From: Byssovorax sp. | Lineage (GTDB): Bacteria > Myxococcota_A > Polyangia > Polyangiales > Polyangiaceae | Length of the DNA: 64,000 bases | Assembly: GCA_025362495.1 (NCBI GenBank) | Contig: JANYGI010000020.1 | Span: forward strand, 1-64,000 | Reading direction: 5' to 3' | Part shown: positions 1 through 9,730 of the stretch, piece after piece | How the letters are laid out: every line of letters starts with the position of its first letter | Numbering within the stretch: the stretch's first letter is position 1 | The notes under the pieces: model-generated | What the model was told of the DNA's origin: nothing | Seen by the model: the letters and a program-made list of their open reading frames with translations, nothing else | Databases searched by the model: none | Made by a program: the position numbers and the translations under genes

Positions 1-98
1 AGGGAAAATCCTTCCCGATCTTCCTCTCACCTCCCCGTCTCCTCGCCTCCCTGTTGAATTTCCGGTCTTTTTTTTGGCATTTCAAGCTGATCGGCGCC

Positions 99-1268
99 CT
101 AGCATCCTCCGAGCATCGCCTCGGCGATCGCGTCGTACGCGGCCGGGCGGGCCCTGCGGATCGCGAGGTGATCGCGCGTGGGATGAACGCGGTTCGTGAG
201 GAGCACGCCCACGAGCGACGCGTCGGGATCGATCCACAGGCTCGTGCCGGTGAAGCCGAGGTGACCGAACGTGCGCGGTCCGAAGAGCCGACCCGAGCTC
301 GGCGCGTCGCCGCTCCGACGATCGAAGCCCGCGAGCAAGGATCCGCCGGGGCGCGGGCGCAGCAGCGGCTCGAGGTCGTCGGGCGAGAGCCAGTCGAGGC
401 GCCGCCCTTCGAGCGCGTCGACGATCGCGACGCCGAGCGCGACCACGGATCGTACGTCACCGAAGAGCCCCGCGTGCCCCGAGGCGCCGTCGCCGCTCAT
501 CGCCCACGCGTTCTCGTCGTGCACCACGCCGCGCACGAGCCCGCCTCGAAACGGCACGACCTCGGTGGGCGCGACGCGGTCGTCGAACCCGCCACAATCG
601 CGGAGACGCCGCGCCGATCCGAGATCGAGACCGAGCGGCGAATTCACCTCGCGATCGAGGACGTGATCCAGATCAGCGCCGCCGCGCGCCGCGATCGCCG
701 CGCCGAGCAGCAGGTAGCCGAGGTCGCTGTACACCGGGGGAAACCCCTCGCGAGGAGCGTCGCCGTCGCAGCCCTCGCGCCGCGCGTTCGCGCAGGTGAC
801 GAGCGCCGCGGCGCGATCGATCGTGCCGCCCAGCCGCAGCGGCGCGAAGAGCTCGAGGTGCGCTTCGAGGCCGGCGCGATGCGCCGAGAGCAGATCGAGC
901 GGCGTCCGCGCTGATCGCGTCCCGGCGGGCTCGGGCAGCACGTCGCCGAGCAGCTCGTCGCGCCCGAGCACCCCGGCGCGCGAGAGCCGCGCCAGCGCCA
1001 GCGCCGTCACGGGCTTGGTCACCGACGCGAGATCGAAGATCGTCGCTGTCGTCGCGGCGTCGGCCCCGACGTCTCGCGAGAGCATGCCCACTGCGCCTGC
1101 GCCGTGGCGCCACGCGCCGTCACGACGGATCGCCGCTCCGACCACGGCGCACGGCGCGGCGTCGTGCGTGTGGACCACGAGGCGCGCGGCGCGGCGGAGA
1201 TCGATGCCCGTATCGACGCTCACAGGCTCTCGCGCATCGGAGAACGACATCGCGCGGGAGAGGTGCAC
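99..1268 (-). CDS. Serine hydrolase of the beta-lactamase class C / PBP-like family
   Basis: 389 aa. It carries the SxxK nucleophile motif as SVTK (S82, K85), a YSD triplet at 180-182 where the family has YxN, and a late GHLGFTGTS stretch that matches the HxG/KTG box. These are the active-site signatures of esterase / D-Ala-D-Ala-peptidase-like serine hydrolases (Pfam beta-lactamase family). No convincing signal peptide is seen, so it is probably cytoplasmic; a second Met at residue 7 is an alternative start. It is divergent from pilC, with about 120 bp between the starts. True beta-lactamase activity is not implied; the substrate cannot be told from sequence. Confidence 0.85.
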   Translation of the reverse strand: MHLSRAMSFSDAREPVSVDTGIDLRRAARLVVHTHDAAPCAVVGAAIRRDGAWRHGAGAVGMLSRDVGADAATTATIFDLASVTKPVTALALARLSRAGVLGRDELLGDVLPEPAGTRSARTPLDLLSAHRAGLEAHLELFAPLRLGGTIDRAAALVTCANARREGCDGDAPREGFPPVYSDLGYLLLGAAIAARGGADLDHVLDREVNSPLGLDLGSARRLRDCGGFDDRVAPTEVVPFRGGLVRGVVHDENAWAMSGDGASGHAGLFGDVRSVVALGVAIVDALEGRRLDWLSPDDLEPLLRPRPGGSLLAGFDRRSGDAPSSGRLFGPRTFGHLGFTGTSLWIDPDASLVGVLLTNRVHPTRDHLAIRRARPAAYDAIAEAMLGGC

Positions 1269-1386
1269 CGCCGCGCGACGCTGTCAAATAAACGCCAGGT
1301 GATGCGCCTTCCGCTGCGCGGTCTTTGACCCCCAGCGCCGGTTCCACCTATCCTGAGCGAGCACGGGCGAAGCGAAGGCGGGAATC

Positions 1387-2607
1387 ATGGCGGAGTTCGT
1401 CTGGGAAGCGCGGGGCCGGACCGGTGACATCCGGAAAGGCACGATGGAAGCCGACAGCGAGCTGGCGGTGCAGAACCGCCTGCGCGCTCAGCAGCTCAAC
1501 CCGACGCGCGTCAAGAAGAAGGGCTTCGACCTCAAGAACATCAAGATCGGCTTCGGATCCGGCGTAACCCCGACCGATCTGGTCAAGTTCATCCGGCAGT
1601 TCGCCACGATGATCGACGCCGGCCTGCCCCTCGTGCAGTGCCTCGAGATCCTCTCGAACCAGGAGCCGAACAAGATCTTCCAGGCGGCGCTGAAGGACAT
1701 CAAGTCCACCGTCGAGCAGGGCGCGACCTTCAGCGACGCGCTCCGCCGCCACCCGAAGATCTTCGACGATCTCTTCGTCAACCTCGTCCAGGCCGGCGAG
1801 GTCGGCGGCATCCTCGACACCATCCTCACGCGCCTCGCGGTCTACATCGAGAAGCGCGTGAAGCTCGGCCGCCAGGTGCGCGGCGCGCTCGCGTACCCGA
1901 CGGCCGTCATCGTGATCCTCATCGTCGTCGTCTTCGTGCTGATGACGTTCGTCATCCCCGCCTTCGAAGGCATGTTCGCGGAGTTCGGCGCGAAGGACGC
2001 GCTCCCCGGCCTCACGAAGATGGTCATCGCCATCTCCAAGGGCTTCGTCGGCTACCTGCCCCTGATCATCCTCGGCGGCATCGGCGCCGTCGTCGGCGCC
2101 ACGTATTTCTACCGAAATCCCCGGGGAAAGAAGCTCGTTCACAAGACGATGCTCCGCCTCCCGATCATCGGCAACGTGCTCCAGAAGATCGCCGTCGCGC
2201 GCTTCACCCGCACGCTGGGCACGCTGCTCGCGTCGGGCGTCCCCATCCTCGACGCGCTCGACATCGTCGCCAAGACGGCCGGCAACGTGGTGATCGAAGA
2301 GGGCCTGATGTACGCCCGCGCCCGCATCTCCGAGGGCAAAAACATGGCGGACCCCCTCGCCGAGATCAAGGTCTTCCCCGGCATGGTCGTGCAGATGGTC
2401 GCCGTCGGTGAGCAGACCGGCGCGCTCGACACGATGCTGAACAAGATCGCCGATTTCTACGAGGAAGAGGTCGACGTCGCCGTCTCCGCGCTCACCTCGC
2501 TCCTCGAGCCGATCCTGATGGTCGTCGTCGGCGCCGTCGTCGGCGTCGTGCTCGTCTCCATGTACCTGCCGATCTTCTCGCTCGCAGGCAACATCAAGGC
2601 GGATTGA
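1387..2607 (+). CDS. pilC: Type IV pilus inner-membrane platform protein PilC (GspF family)
   Basis: 406 aa, normal length for the family. Two GspF repeats are visible (about residues 60-185 and 265-390), each followed by a long hydrophobic segment: one at about 175-200, one at 220-240 and one at the C-terminus (about 375-398). PilC sits in the inner membrane and couples the assembly and retraction ATPases PilB/PilT to pilin movement. pilS follows directly, as in the known myxobacterial pil cluster, which is why PilC is preferred over the type II secretion paralogue GspF. pilB and pilT are not upstream; a divergent hydrolase gene lies there instead. Confidence 0.9.
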   Translation: MAEFVWEARGRTGDIRKGTMEADSELAVQNRLRAQQLNPTRVKKKGFDLKNIKIGFGSGVTPTDLVKFIRQFATMIDAGLPLVQCLEILSNQEPNKIFQAALKDIKSTVEQGATFSDALRRHPKIFDDLFVNLVQAGEVGGILDTILTRLAVYIEKRVKLGRQVRGALAYPTAVIVILIVVVFVLMTFVIPAFEGMFAEFGAKDALPGLTKMVIAISKGFVGYLPLIILGGIGAVVGATYFYRNPRGKKLVHKTMLRLPIIGNVLQKIAVARFTRTLGTLLASGVPILDALDIVAKTAGNVVIEEGLMYARARISEGKNMADPLAEIKVFPGMVVQMVAVGEQTGALDTMLNKIADFYEEEVDVAVSALTSLLEPILMVVVGAVVGVVLVSMYLPIFSLAGNIKAD

Positions 2608-2609
2608 CG

Positions 2610-3923
2610 ATGGCCTTCCGGCTGCGCGCCGGGGTCGAGAGCTCGCTCGGCCTCCGGCTCGCGTGGCTCACGGCGCTGCGCCTCGTGGTGCTCACCGCGG
2701 TCCTCGCCGTCACCACGACGGTGTACCTGCGCGGCTTCTCGTTCGGCAGCTTCTCCAGCCAGTTCGCGCTGGTGACGGTGGCGATCGCCTATTTCCTCGC
2801 GGCGATCTACGCGGTCTTGCTCCGCGTCGGGCGCGCCCTCGACGCCGTGGCGATCGTCCAGCTCGTCACCGATCAGATTACCTGGACGGGCATCGTCTAC
2901 ATCTCGGGCGGGCCCCTCAGCGGCGCGACGTCGCTCTACGGTCTCACCTGCCTCTCGGGCGCGATCCTCCTCGGGCTGCGCGGCGGCGTGATCGCGGCCA
3001 TCAGCGGCGCGGTCGCCTTCCTCGCGCTCTGCGGCAGCATGATCTCCGGCGCGCTCTTGCCGCCGCACGATCAGCCGATCGAGGCCTACGCGCTCCACGG
3101 GAGCGACGTCGGCTACGCGCTCTTCGTCAACCTCCTGATCATCTGCGTCGTCACGCTCCTCGCGAGCTACCTCGCGGAGCGGCTGCGCATCACCGGCGGC
3201 GATCTCGAGATCGCCACGGCGCGCGCTCAGGAGGCCGAGCGCCTCGCCAGCCTCGGGCGCCTCGCCGCGGGCCTCGCGCACGAGATCAGGAACCCGCTCG
3301 GCGCCATCGCCGGATCGATCGAGCTGCTCCGCACGGGCGGGACGCTCTCCGACGAGGACCGCCACCTCTGCGAGATCGTCGAGCGCGAGACGTCGCGGCT
3401 CAACGATCTCGTCGGCGACATGCTCGATCTCTCGCGCCCGCGCGCCCCGGTGAAGGCCGCCGTCGATCTCGGCGCGATCGCTCGCGACGTGGTGATCCTC
3501 GCGGCGCGATCCGGCCGCGGCTCCGACGTCGATGTCACGTTCGAAGGCCCCGAGATCGCCGAGGTCCTCGCCGACGCCGCGCAGCTCCGCCAGGTGGCGT
3601 GGAACCTCGTGCGCAACGCGATCCAGGCCAGCTCACCCGGCCAGCTCGTGAAGGTGGTGATCCGCGAGGACGCCGGGAGCTACGCGCTCGAGGTCCGCGA
3701 TCAGGGCCCGGGGATCCCGCTCGAAGCGCGGCTGCGGCTGTTCGAGGCGTTCTTCACGACGCGCACGCACGGTATGGGCATCGGCCTCGCGGTGGTGAAG
3801 CGCATCCTCGACGATCACGGCTTTCCGGTCGACGTCGCCAGCCCCGAAGGCGCGGGGACCACCATCCGCGTGACGATCCCGATCCCGTCGGCGACCGATC
3901 TCGAGCAGCGATCCGAGCGGTGA
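2610..3923 (+). CDS. pilS: Membrane sensor histidine kinase, PilS-like
   Basis: 437 aa from ATG 2610; a TTG at 2604 that overlaps the pilC stop is the alternative. The first ~200 residues hold several transmembrane helices. They are followed by a HisKA domain with phospho-acceptor H224 (AHEIRNPLG) and an HATPase domain with N box (WNLVRNAIQA), G1 (DQGPGIP) and G2 (GMGIGLAVV). PilS phosphorylates the sigma54-dependent regulator PilR to control pilin expression. The gene is separated from pilC by 2 bp, so the two are co-transcribed. The expected pilR is not next; a convergent small gene follows, so the partner must be encoded elsewhere. Confidence 0.85.
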   Translation: MAFRLRAGVESSLGLRLAWLTALRLVVLTAVLAVTTTVYLRGFSFGSFSSQFALVTVAIAYFLAAIYAVLLRVGRALDAVAIVQLVTDQITWTGIVYISGGPLSGATSLYGLTCLSGAILLGLRGGVIAAISGAVAFLALCGSMISGALLPPHDQPIEAYALHGSDVGYALFVNLLIICVVTLLASYLAERLRITGGDLEIATARAQEAERLASLGRLAAGLAHEIRNPLGAIAGSIELLRTGGTLSDEDRHLCEIVERETSRLNDLVGDMLDLSRPRAPVKAAVDLGAIARDVVILAARSGRGSDVDVTFEGPEIAEVLADAAQLRQVAWNLVRNAIQASSPGQLVKVVIREDAGSYALEVRDQGPGIPLEARLRLFEAFFTTRTHGMGIGLAVVKRILDDHGFPVDVASPEGAGTTIRVTIPIPSATDLEQRSER

Positions 3924-3941
3924 ATCAAGCCGATCGGCGCC

Positions 3942-4235
3942 TCACGGGCCGCCGGCGTCCTTCAGCAGATCGAGGCGCAGCGAGGCGTCGGGGAGCAGCG
4001 TGATCGAGTCGGGATCGAAGACGATCCGCACGCCGGCGTCGCGGATCTCGTCGTCGCCCGTCGGCATCACGAGGCGCATCCCGCCGTCGGGCTCCGGGAA
4101 ATGCAGCGTCACCGGCGCGCCTCCGCTCGCGGCCGGCGCGGGCGGTCCCCAGCCGAGGAGCCGCGTCGAAGCGACCCCCAGCGCAAAACAGGTGAGCCCG
4201 GCGAAGACGGCGAGCACGGCGTCACGAGGGCGCAT
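3942..4235 (-). CDS. Small membrane-anchored protein, unknown function
   Basis: 97 aa. One hydrophobic segment (about residues 6-24) would act as an uncleaved anchor or signal sequence, followed by a short acidic domain with alternating beta-like residues. I do not recognise the family. The gene is convergent with pilS (18 bp apart) and divergent from the MlaC-like gene. An overlapping open frame on the plus strand has low-complexity composition and is less likely to be real. Confidence 0.5.
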   Translation of the reverse strand: MRPRDAVLAVFAGLTCFALGVASTRLLGWGPPAPAASGGAPVTLHFPEPDGGMRLVMPTGDDEIRDAGVRIVFDPDSITLLPDASLRLDLLKDAGGP

Positions 4236-4556
4236 CGCCGACGATGGTGACCCGGCGAGCCGCGGCGTGAAAGGCGCGGTGTTCGTGCTGTGACCCCCGG
4301 TTCACCCGGGGACCGCGAGAGCCGTCTGAATACCCGGCACCGGAGGCCGTCTGCTTCCGTGGCGCGCGCGCCAGATCCACGAAGGTGCTCGGGTTTCTGC
4401 CGTTCGCTCGGGCCCCCGACCGAAATCCGACGCGCTCCCCGAGTCCCGAGGCAGACCCCTTGCTTTCGGGAAGATTCGAACGAAAGAAGAGGGCTCGGTA
4501 CGTTGCCAGCCCGCCCCGCGGACCTCGAAGGTGCCCGGCACCAGGAGAAGACACAC
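4236..4556. other. Non-coding gap before the MlaC-like gene
   Basis: About 320 bp between divergent genes. It should hold the promoter of the MlaC-like gene, but I see no strong -35/-10 pair. An AGGAG ribosome-binding site lies at 4543-4547, nine bases before the GTG start. The open frame upstream of that start reads as arginine/proline-rich low-complexity sequence and is not taken as coding. Confidence 0.5.
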
Positions 4557-5162
4557 GTGAAACACCGCATGCTTCGTCACTTCGCCGCCGCCCTTTCCGT
4601 CGTCGCGCTCACCTTCGCGAGCGTCGGGTCGGCCTTCGCAGGGGCGGCCACCGACGTGGTCAAGAGCAAGCAGACGGCGCTCTTCGGCCTGATCAAGCAG
4701 GGCACGCCCGACAGCGAGAAGAAGGTCGCGGCGCTCTTCGACGAGATGCTCGATTACGCTGCGCTCTCCGAGGGTTCGCTCGGGAGCGAGTGGGCTCCCC
4801 GCTCCGACGCCGAAAAGGCCCAGTTCTCGGATCTACTGAAGCAGCTGGTGCGCAAGGGGTACGAGCGCAACCTCAAGAAGATCCTCAATTTCGACGTCAA
4901 CTACGTCAGCGAGGACGCGGACGGCGGCGCGATGATGGTGAAGACGCAGGCCAAGGCCAAGGACGGCGCGCGCGACGAGCCCGTCGAGATCGTCTTCAAG
5001 CTGGTCGACAAGGGCGGCACCTGGCGCGTGCAAGACATCGTCACCGAGGGCGTGAGCCTCGTGTCGAGCTACCGCGGCCAGTTCACCAAGATCGTCAAGA
5101 AAGACGGCTTCCCGGCGCTGATCCAGAAGATGAAGGACAAGCTCGCCAAGGGCGACGTGTAG
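4557..5162 (+). CDS. MlaC/Ttg2D-family periplasmic phospholipid-binding protein
   Basis: 201 aa from GTG 4557, chosen because AGGAG at 4543-4547 lies 9 nt upstream and the protein then begins with a clean Sec signal peptide (hydrophobic run ending SAFA-G near residue 24). The mature part (DYAALSEGSLG, RKGYERNLKK, TWRVQDIVTEGVSLVSSYRGQF) matches the MlaC/Tol-Tol-associated family, which ferries phospholipids across the periplasm between outer and inner membrane. The usual mlaD/E/F genes are not adjacent. A strong terminator follows at 5188-5211, so it is probably monocistronic. Confidence 0.87.
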   Translation: MKHRMLRHFAAALSVVALTFASVGSAFAGAATDVVKSKQTALFGLIKQGTPDSEKKVAALFDEMLDYAALSEGSLGSEWAPRSDAEKAQFSDLLKQLVRKGYERNLKKILNFDVNYVSEDADGGAMMVKTQAKAKDGARDEPVEIVFKLVDKGGTWRVQDIVTEGVSLVSSYRGQFTKIVKKDGFPALIQKMKDKLAKGDV

Positions 5163-5187
5163 TCCCCGGAGTCCCCGCCACAGCGAG

Positions 5188-5211
5188 GCCCTCTCCCGAT
5201 CGGGAGGGGGC
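5188..5211 (+). terminator. Rho-independent terminator after the MlaC-like gene
   Basis: Ten-base-pair stem (5188-5197 with 5202-5211, one U-G pair), GATC loop, followed by a moderately T-rich stretch (ttcgtgcgtttgtt). It starts 26 bases after the stop codon. Confidence 0.75.
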
Positions 5212-5320
5212 TTCGTGCGTTTGTTCGCCGCGATCACCCGGCGCGTAAGGCTCGCCGCGGTGGGCGCGAAAGCACCGCGAATTCGCCGCGGCCGCGAAGG
5301 ATTGGTAGCCTCGTCACCGC

Positions 5321-7636
5321 ATGGCTGTCGGTCGAGAGCGCGAGCGCACATCCCCGAGCCGTCGCGGGGCGCCCCTGTTGCGGGCCCCCGAGGCGCCTGC
5401 GGCCGCGGCGCGCGCCGATCGGCCGCTGCTGCGCCTCGCGGTGAGCCGAGGGCTCCTCGGCATCGAGCTCGATGCGCCGTTCTCGCTCGGGCCGCTGCGC
5501 ATCACCGAGCTCCAGGCGGGGCTGCCCGGCGTGCGGTTTCCGGTCGACCTCACCGGCGGCGTCGCGCGCTTCCGTCATCGTCGCGGCGCGCTGACCAAGC
5601 TCTGCGTCGAGATCCACGCGACCGAGCTCACCGCGTGGGCGGCCCCGCGGCTGCGCGGCATCCTCGGCGAAGCGACGCCCGAGCTGGTCCTCGCGCCGAT
5701 CGAGGGCGGCGTCCTCGTCGGGCTCCGCCGCGGATCGGCGGCGCTGGCGTTCGAGGCGATCATCGCGCCCATCGACGGCGATCTGCGGATCTTGCCCCAG
5801 CGCGCGCGCGGCGTCGGCCTCGGCGCGCCGCCGCATGTCCTTGCGATGCGCGCGCTCGGCGCCCTCGTCGGCGCGCTCGGGCAGGCCGTGGGCAGCGCGA
5901 TCCTCGTCGCCGGCGCCGCCGCGCAGCTCGCGCGTCACGTGCTGCCCGTGGCCGGCGCGCGCGCTCCATCGGCCACGTCGGTGCGCTGGGAGGCGCCGGT
6001 CGCCGAGCTCGGACGCTTCACGATCGAGGCGCGCGCCGATGCTTCGCCGCCCGAGCTCTCCGATCGGATCCTCCGCGCGCTCGAGCTCGCCGAGCTCGCT
6101 GGTGAGGCTGATTCGGCGGCATTTGAAGGCGATCTCGATCGCGCGCGCGATGGCTACCTCGCCGTCCTGGAGCGCGCCCCGCGTCACCCGGAGATCACCC
6201 AGCGCCTCGCCTGGATCGACGCCATCTACGGCGGCCGCGCCGAGGGAGCCCTCTCGACGCTCATCGACGCGCTGCCGGCCGTCGACACCGGCGCTCTCGG
6301 CGGGCAGCTCCTCGCGGCCATCGGCGATCGCGACGGCGCGCGCGTGGCCCTCGCGCGCGGGGCTCGCGCCGAGCCGTACGGGCCGCTCGCGGCGCTGCTC
6401 TGGCTCTCGCTCGCGCAGCTCGACGGTCCCGATCGCGACGCCGCCTCGCTCGGCGAGCGCCTCGACGCGCTCGACAGCGCCATCGCCCGCGCGCCCGCCC
6501 TCGATCTCGTGCGCTGGGCTCGCTTCGAGCTGCGCCTCGATCTCGCCGATCTCCGCGGAGCCAAGGCCGACGTCGATCACCTCGAGGCTGCGGCGCGCGG
6601 CGCCGACGCGCGCCACGCCGTGTTTCGCCGCGCCGCCGACGCGTTCCTCGCGCGCGGCCTGCTCGTCGACTCGGCCTCGCTCTTCGAACGCGCGCTCCGC
6701 TACGCGCCCGAGAGCGTCGAGGCGGTGCTCGGCCTCGCGCGCTCGCTCCGCGCCGCGGGCCGTGATCATCGCGCGATGGATCTCTTCGCCCGCGCCGTCG
6801 CCCTCGCCACGCGCAAGGGATCGAGCGCGCCCGCCGCCGAGCTCGAGCTGGCCCGCGCGCTCGCCGAGATCGCCGGCGATCGCCCCGCCGCGGTGGCCCG
6901 CGCGCGCGCCGTCCCGCCGGGCCTCGCCGAGAGCTTCGAGGCCCGCTTCCTCGAAGGTCGCTGGCGCGCCGAGCTCGGCGATCTCGCCGGCGCCTCGCTC
7001 GCGTTCGGCCGCCTCCGCGACGCCGTCGACATCTCCGCCGATCTCGACGTCGATCGCCGCGCCGCCGTGGCCGCGATGCTGGTCGAGGCCGCGGCGATCG
7101 AGGAGCGCGAGCGCGCCGATCACCACGCCGCGCAGCGCCTCCTCGGCCTCGCGCTCCGCCTCCGCCCCCGCGATCGCGCCGTCGCCGCCGAGTTCCGTCG
7201 CGTCGCCGCCCTCGCGCAGCCCGCGCCGCGCGTCGTCGCCCCACCGCCGCCTGCGCCGATCGAAACCGAGATCGAGATCGAGATCGAGCCTGAAATCGAG
7301 CCTGAAGTCGACGTCGAGCCCGCGCCCGACGCGCCCTACGACGCCGAAGCCCAGGACGACGCCCTCGCCCAGCAGCTCACCGATCGCCTCCGCGGCAACC
7401 CCGACGATCACGCCACGGCCATGGAGCTCGCCGCCGTCCTCGAGCGCCTCGGTCGCGATCTCGATCTCCTCGCGCTCCTCTCCGCGCGCATGGATGAAGG
7501 CGACGACGACACGCGCTTCGAGGTCGCTCCGCTTCGCCGCGACGTCCTCCTGCGCCTCGGCCGCACGGCGCGCACGGAAGGCCGCGCCTCGGAGGCCGAG
7601 CTCTACGAAATGATGGCCGATCAGGAGCCCGAATGA
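5321..7636 (+). CDS. Large TPR-containing protein, unknown function
   Basis: 771 aa. The N-terminal ~200 residues are a non-repetitive domain I do not recognise. From about 250 to 620 there are degenerate TPR-like helical pairs (for example [48 protein letters not shown]). A low-complexity Glu/Ile/Pro linker (about 645-675) precedes a last helical block. There is no signal peptide or membrane segment, so it is probably a cytoplasmic scaffold. Its last codons overlap the start of the aspartate kinase gene by 4 bp (ATGA), implying translational coupling. The antisense strand is also open over this length, but only as a G+C-skew shadow. Confidence 0.75.
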   Translation: MAVGRERERTSPSRRGAPLLRAPEAPAAAARADRPLLRLAVSRGLLGIELDAPFSLGPLRITELQAGLPGVRFPVDLTGGVARFRHRRGALTKLCVEIHATELTAWAAPRLRGILGEATPELVLAPIEGGVLVGLRRGSAALAFEAIIAPIDGDLRILPQRARGVGLGAPPHVLAMRALGALVGALGQAVGSAILVAGAAAQLARHVLPVAGARAPSATSVRWEAPVAELGRFTIEARADASPPELSDRILRALELAELAGEADSAAFEGDLDRARDGYLAVLERAPRHPEITQRLAWIDAIYGGRAEGALSTLIDALPAVDTGALGGQLLAAIGDRDGARVALARGARAEPYGPLAALLWLSLAQLDGPDRDAASLGERLDALDSAIARAPALDLVRWARFELRLDLADLRGAKADVDHLEAAARGADARHAVFRRAADAFLARGLLVDSASLFERALRYAPESVEAVLGLARSLRAAGRDHRAMDLFARAVALATRKGSSAPAAELELARALAEIAGDRPAAVARARAVPPGLAESFEARFLEGRWRAELGDLAGASLAFGRLRDAVDISADLDVDRRAAVAAMLVEAAAIEERERADHHAAQRLLGLALRLRPRDRAVAAEFRRVAALAQPAPRVVAPPPPAPIETEIEIEIEPEIEPEVDVEPAPDAPYDAEAQDDALAQQLTDRLRGNPDDHATAMELAAVLERLGRDLDLLALLSARMDEGDDDTRFEVAPLRRDVLLRLGRTARTEGRASEAELYEMMADQEPE

Positions 7637-8856
7637 CGACACCGCGCCCGCGCCCGATCATCGTCCAGAAGTACGGCGGCTCGTCCGTGGCCGACGTCGA
7701 GAAGCTCGGCAAGGTCGCCGATCGCGTCGTCGCCGAGAAGCGCCGCGGCAGCGACGTCGTCGTCGTCGTCAGCGCCATGGGCAAGGCCACCGATGGCCTC
7801 CTCGCGCTCGCGCGTCAGGTCGCCGCGCACGACGCCTCGTCGGTCGATCCCCCGCGCCGCGAGCTCGACATGCTCCTCTCGACCGGCGAGCGCGTCTCGA
7901 TGGCCCTGCTCTCGATCGCCATCCAGGCCCGGGGATTCGAGGCGATTTCGTTCACCGGCTCGCAGTCGGGCATCCTCACGAGCGATCGCCATTTCGACGC
8001 GCGGATCATCGAGGTGCGCCCGCACCGCATCGAGGACGAGCTCGCGCGCGGCAAGATCGTGATCGTCGCCGGCTACCAGGGGATGAGCTACCGCCGCGAG
8101 ATCACCACCCTCGGACGCGGCGGCTCCGACACCACCGCGGTCGCCCTCGCCGCCGCCCTCGAGGCCGAGCGCTGCGAGATCTACAGCGACGTCGACGGCG
8201 TCTACTCGGCGGATCCGCGCGCCGTCCCCGACGCGAAGCACCTCCCCGAGCTCTCTCACGAGGTCTTGCAGGAGATGGCCGAGAGCGGCGCCAAGGTGCT
8301 TTGCGCGCAGGCCGTCGAGTGGGCCCGTCGCGCCGGCATCGCCGTCTATGCGCGCTCCACCTTCGACACGATGGATGGCAGCGCCCGGCAAACCATCGTC
8401 CGCAAGTTCGCCCCGAGCGAGGCGCTGATGGCCCGCGCCGTCGTCGCCGAGAGCAATGTCGTCCTCGCGCGCCTCTCCGACCCGGATCTGCTCGATACGT
8501 GGCTCCGGGTCGCCTCCGAAGCCAACGTGGCCTTCAAGGACCTCTCGGTCGGGATCCACGGCGCCTCCGCGGTGATCCCGCTGCTCAACGTGCCTGACTG
8601 GGCCGGCGCAAAGAGGCAATTGCTCGCCGCGATACCGTCGCTCGACCTCGTGGAAGACGTGGCCGTGGTGAGCGTGGTCGGCGATGGACTGGCCGGCTCG
8701 CCGGAGCCACTGCGCCGCTTCCTCGCGGCGCTGCGCGGGATCGACGCGACGCCTCTCGGCGCCTCGGCGGGGCCGCTGCGGCTCGGGGCGATCATCGCCG
8801 CGGGGCGCGCCGGAGAGGCCCAGCGCGCGCTTCATGCGGCCTTCGTCGGGGGGTAG
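7633..8856 (+). CDS. lysC: Aspartate kinase
   Basis: 407 aa. It opens with the amino-acid-kinase signature [11 protein letters not shown] and has the family blocks [33 protein letters not shown] and [15 protein letters not shown]-terminal region of about 160 residues corresponds to the paired ACT domains that give feedback control by lysine and/or threonine. It catalyses ATP-dependent phosphorylation of aspartate, the first step to lysine, threonine, methionine and diaminopimelate. No homoserine dehydrogenase domain is fused. It overlaps the upstream TPR gene by 4 bp, an unusual partner, and has no room for a leader riboswitch of its own. Confidence 0.95.
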   Translation: MTTPRPRPIIVQKYGGSSVADVEKLGKVADRVVAEKRRGSDVVVVVSAMGKATDGLLALARQVAAHDASSVDPPRRELDMLLSTGERVSMALLSIAIQARGFEAISFTGSQSGILTSDRHFDARIIEVRPHRIEDELARGKIVIVAGYQGMSYRREITTLGRGGSDTTAVALAAALEAERCEIYSDVDGVYSADPRAVPDAKHLPELSHEVLQEMAESGAKVLCAQAVEWARRAGIAVYARSTFDTMDGSARQTIVRKFAPSEALMARAVVAESNVVLARLSDPDLLDTWLRVASEANVAFKDLSVGIHGASAVIPLLNVPDWAGAKRQLLAAIPSLDLVEDVAVVSVVGDGLAGSPEPLRRFLAALRGIDATPLGASAGPLRLGAIIAAGRAGEAQRALHAAFVGG

Positions 8857-8909
8857 GCGTCAACGCCGCGCGCGAGCGAGACGTTGACGTCCATCGAAGC
8901 CGCGTGATG

Positions 8910-9419
8910 TCAGCGCCTCAGTGATCGCGGGCGCAGCGTACGGTAGCAGTCGTGCGCGCCGCTCGCAGGGTTCGTGTAGCACTTGTTGACTTCGCCGAAG
9001 TTCCCGCAGGGGCAATCGGCGCCCATCAGGGTGGTGATGCACGGCTGATGGCAGTAGCCTCCGATGCAGTTCGTGCCAGGCATGCACGGAGCGCACTTGG
9101 GGTTCGTCGCGCTGTTGTACACAGACGTCCAGTCCGAGTCACACGCGTACCCTTCTTCCACTCCGACGGCGCAGAACGAAGGGGACGATGAGCTGGGCAC
9201 GCTGGTTGGTTGACAGTCGACCTGCGTGCAGGATCCTCCGATGGCCACGGGAACAACGCAGACGTTCCCGCAGGTCACCACCTGACCTGCCGGGCACGCC
9301 GCGGCGCCGCAGGCTGGATTGTTCCGGGCTGGCACCCACGCCTGCTCGACCTCGGCGATGTGCTCATCCGGGAGCGGAGAGCTGCACGCCGCGAGCGCCA
9401 ACGCTGTGAAGAGCGGCAT
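8910..9419 (-). CDS. Cysteine-rich lipoprotein, unknown function
   Basis: 169 aa with a very short signal from ATG 9419 ending in a lipobox (LALAAC). The frame stays open upstream and adds more hydrophobic residues (VFFALLT), so a non-ATG start such as CTG 9428 is possible. The mature protein has roughly 18 cysteines in small clusters (for example CGAAACPAG, CAPCMPGTNC), a style common in myxobacterial surface proteins built from short disulfide-rich repeats. It converges with lysC across 53 bp that contain an 8-bp inverted repeat (8858-8865 / 8882-8889). Confidence 0.6.
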   Translation of the reverse strand: MPLFTALALAACSSPLPDEHIAEVEQAWVPARNNPACGAAACPAGQVVTCGNVCVVPVAIGGSCTQVDCQPTSVPSSSSPSFCAVGVEEGYACDSDWTSVYNSATNPKCAPCMPGTNCIGGYCHQPCITTLMGADCPCGNFGEVNKCYTNPASGAHDCYRTLRPRSLRR

Positions 9420-9730
9420 GGTGAGCAGCGCGAAGAAAACCGCTACGGCCTTTGAATCAGGTCGCGCGCGGGGGGGAGACTTGCATTGTCCTACATTGTC
9501 CTGACAGGTGTGGTGACGTCGAACCGGGTGAACGCAGCCCGAGCGGAAGACGCGAGGACTACGACGAGCCGAGCGTCAGGCCTTTGGCGATCGTCGCGCT
9601 CCGTCGCTCGATGTCGAGATTCTGAGTGTCGCTGCCGCCCCCGTGACTCCGCTACACGAGGTGTGGGCCGCCGCGCAATGTATTTCCGACATATTATTCC
9701 TGTGCCTGGCGTCGCCGGCACTCGCTCGCG
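9420..9730. other. Gap without recognisable genes
   Basis: About 310 bp. Only arginine- and serine-rich shadow frames run through it and I see no RNA gene. The left edge must carry the promoter of the minus-strand Cys-rich lipoprotein. Confidence 0.5.

Noticed and set aside
54..914. Plus-strand open frame over the serine hydrolase
   Set aside because: The minus strand carries SVTK, YSD and HxG motifs; the plus frame is Arg/Glu-rich noise.
1387..2607. Type II secretion GspF instead of PilC
   Set aside because: A PilS-like kinase follows directly and no gsp genes are present.
5234..7642. 802-codon open frame antisense to the TPR and lysC genes
   Set aside because: Composition is Arg/Glu/Ala-rich with no domain; it mirrors the codon bias of the real TPR gene on the plus strand.
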